Source: Chlamydiota bacterium
GTDB taxonomy: Bacteria > Chlamydiota > Chlamydiia > Chlamydiales > Parachlamydiaceae
DNA length: 7,283 bases
Assembly (NCBI GenBank): GCA_013286075.1
Contig: JABDGJ010000026.1
Coordinates: 1-7,283 of the forward strand
Reading direction: 5' to 3'
Below, in pieces: positions 5,796 to 7,283 of this stretch; position 1 is the stretch's first letter; every line of letters starts with the position of its first letter. The position numbers were made by a program, and so were the translations under genes. A model generated the notes under the pieces. That model searched no databases. It saw nothing but the letters and a program-made list of their open reading frames with translations, and was not told the DNA's origin.

Positions 5796-7138
5796 TAGAG
5801 AATGAATCCATCTGGGAGGTTGGCTCCTCGAGTAACAAGGATAATCCCATTGCGAATGAATATGTGTTGCCCATCATAATTTGTCAACTTTTGTTGATTG
5901 ATAAGCTTCACTCCATTTCCAATTATTACATTTTTATCAATGATTGCTTGAGAAATCTCGCAATTTTCTCCAATAAAGGGCTCTTCTGGCATAGAAAAAT
6001 GATCTTTGATGGGAGAGCGGTAATAATCATTTCCCATGATATAAGAATCGCGAATGACCGTTCCTTTTCGAACGACACTCCGCGGTCCAATGATCGAATG
6101 AGTAATTTCACTTCCATCAATTATTCCTCCTTCACACAAAAGAACATCTTTGCACCATGTTTGGGAAATCGTGGCAGGGGGAAGATCTAACCGAGAACTG
6201 AAAACAGGACGGGATTCATTGTAAAAACTAAAAGAAGGCGTCGGTTGTAATAAGCCCATATTTGCTTGGTAAAATGTATCGATCGTCCCAATATCTTCCC
6301 AATATCCTTTATACAAATAAGCTTTTGCTTTTCTTTCCGCTACCAATGTAGGAATGAGATGTTTTCCAAAATCCTCTCGGCCATCTTGTTGCAAAATATC
6401 TATAAGAGCTTTTCGCTTAAACAAATAAATTCCCATTGACCCTAAATAATTTTTCCCATTCTGAGGATTGAATCCTTCTTTTTCTAAGATTTCGTCTGAT
6501 GTTCGCAATTCATCTAACACCCTTTTTACTTTCGGTTTTTCACAAAAATTGACAATTTCATAATGAGGATTCACTTGTAATATTCCCATTCGATGGGCAT
6601 CAGAAGAAGTGACAGGCAAAGAAGCGATTATTACATCGGCATTCGTAACTTGTGCAAAAGATAACATTTCTCCAAAATCAATGTTATATAACTGATCTCC
6701 CGACAAAATAAGAAAGTAATCTACCGGATTTGAAAGCAAATAATCCATGTTTTGACGCACGGCATCGGCTGTCCCTTTAAACCAAGCGGCCTGTGAATGC
6801 TTTTGCTCCGCTGTTAAAATTTCGATTCCGCTTTGCTCTCTACCCAAAAAATGATATGTTTCAAAGATATGTCTATGTAAAGAAGAGGACAAAAATTGGG
6901 TAATGAGGTAGGTTTTGTAACAGTTTGCATAAATAGAATTAGAAAGAGGAATATCGATCAACCGATATTTTCCTCCAAAATGGATTGCGGGTTTACACAA
7001 AGAAAGAGTAAGAGGATGCAAACGAGTCCCTTCCCCTCCGCAAAGAATAATGCTTGCCACCTTTTTCATTGTGGAAGAGCGGTCTCTCAAAGATCGAAGA
7101 AGACCGCTTTGCTGCATGACGCGAAGATCTGCTCCCAT
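5795..7138 (-). CDS. glgC: Glucose-1-phosphate adenylyltransferase (ADP-glucose pyrophosphorylase)
   Basis: This enzyme makes ADP-glucose from ATP and glucose-1-phosphate, the committed and usually allosterically controlled step of bacterial glycogen synthesis. With ATG at 7138 it has 447 residues. The nucleotidyltransferase domain has the GGEGTRLHPLT loop (34-44), SGDQLY with metal-binding D148 (146-151), the glucose-1-phosphate region FCEKP with K201 (198-202), and GYWEDIGTI (278-286). From about residue 310 comes a left-handed beta-helix domain with hexapeptide-like turns such as IGENCEI and VIIGNGV. I chose ATG 7138 because AGAAGG sits 5 bases upstream. A TTG at 7153 would add five residues but has no ribosome-binding site, and an ATG at 7069 would begin right at the conserved core (MKKVASIILCGGEG) but also lacks a good site. 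The resulting N-terminal extension of about 23 residues is comparable to the leader I recall in other GlgC proteins. It is the first gene of a two-gene unit with the metallophosphoesterase. Confidence 0.94.
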   Translation of the reverse strand: MGADLRVMQQSGLLRSLRDRSSTMKKVASIILCGGEGTRLHPLTLSLCKPAIHFGGKYRLIDIPLSNSIYANCYKTYLITQFLSSSLHRHIFETYHFLGREQSGIEILTAEQKHSQAAWFKGTADAVRQNMDYLLSNPVDYFLILSGDQLYNIDFGEMLSFAQVTNADVIIASLPVTSSDAHRMGILQVNPHYEIVNFCEKPKVKRVLDELRTSDEILEKEGFNPQNGKNYLGSMGIYLFKRKALIDILQQDGREDFGKHLIPTLVAERKAKAYLYKGYWEDIGTIDTFYQANMGLLQPTPSFSFYNESRPVFSSRLDLPPATISQTWCKDVLLCEGGIIDGSEITHSIIGPRSVVRKGTVIRDSYIMGNDYYRSPIKDHFSMPEEPFIGENCEISQAIIDKNVIIGNGVKLINQQKLTNYDGQHIFIRNGIILVTRGANLPDGFIL

Positions 7139-7283
7139 GCCTACCTTCTTCAAAAGTTATATATAAACCGAAACTAGCATAGGGATATTTTAAAAGAAAA
7201 TATTTTATAAAAATCAGGGATTAAAATAGTATTAGGATTGAGAATTTTGTTTTTTATATAGGAGTTTGATTTTTGTGCAATGG
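7139..7283. other. AT-rich upstream region of glgC, reaching the window edge
   Basis: On the minus strand this must contain the glgC promoter, but several weak TATA-like boxes exist and none has a convincing -35 at the right distance, so I do not call one. On the plus strand an AGGAG at 7260-7264 lies 10 bases before a GTG at 7275-7277. This could be the ribosome-binding site and start of a divergent gene of which only three codons are visible, which is not enough to call it a gene. Confidence 0.4.
7144..7149 (-). promoter_or_regulatory. Ribosome-binding site that fixes the glgC start
   Basis: Read on the minus strand, AGAAGG lies 5 bases before the ATG at 7138. It is the best Shine-Dalgarno match near any in-frame start candidate and is the reason for choosing 7138 over TTG 7153 or ATG 7069. 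Confidence 0.6.

Overview
The window reads as a piece of a low-GC chromosome from a member of the Chlamydiota, most likely an environmental, amoeba-associated lineage rather than Chlamydiaceae. The main reason is the GlgC at the right end. From memory it follows chlamydial GlgC along its length, for example in the SGDQLYN active-site stretch, the GYW.DIGTI..(Y/F) segment and the end of the beta-helix domain. It is also paired with a metallophosphoesterase gene, which I recall being true of glgC in Chlamydia as well. The placement is an inference from remembered sequences, not from a search.

Layout, left to right. (1) On the minus strand, a FIST-domain ligand-sensing protein (73-1266) is followed 3' by the first codons of another gene that runs off the left edge; together they look like a small sensory operon. 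(2) A 506-base gap (1267-1772) holds a GC-rich, nested inverted repeat of about 196 bp that is unlike its AT-rich surroundings. To its right are a good sigma70-type promoter and an 18-bp perfect palindrome overlapping the -10 box. (3) On the plus strand, a Ppx/GppA-family phosphatase (1773-2789) carries an N-terminal signal peptide or anchor, so it probably acts outside the cytoplasm. (4) On the plus strand, a monomeric adenosylcobalamin-dependent class II ribonucleotide reductase (2966-4990) has all five expected cysteines. (5) A perfect 18-bp stem hairpin fills the 43-base gap between the reductase stop and the stop of the convergent metallophosphoesterase. (6) On the minus strand, glgC (5795-7138) and a calcineurin-like metallophosphoesterase (5034-5795) overlap as TAATG, which implies translational coupling.

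Functionally the window mixes glycogen synthesis control (glgC plus its coupled phosphoesterase), dNTP synthesis through a B12-dependent enzyme, polyphosphate/nucleotide-type phosphatase chemistry at the cell surface, and small-molecule sensing. The genes look intact and I see no frameshifts. No tRNA, rRNA, CRISPR array or transposase gene was found. The least explained items are the nested GC-rich repeat, the exported Ppx/GppA protein, and a cobalamin-dependent reductase in a probable chlamydial background.
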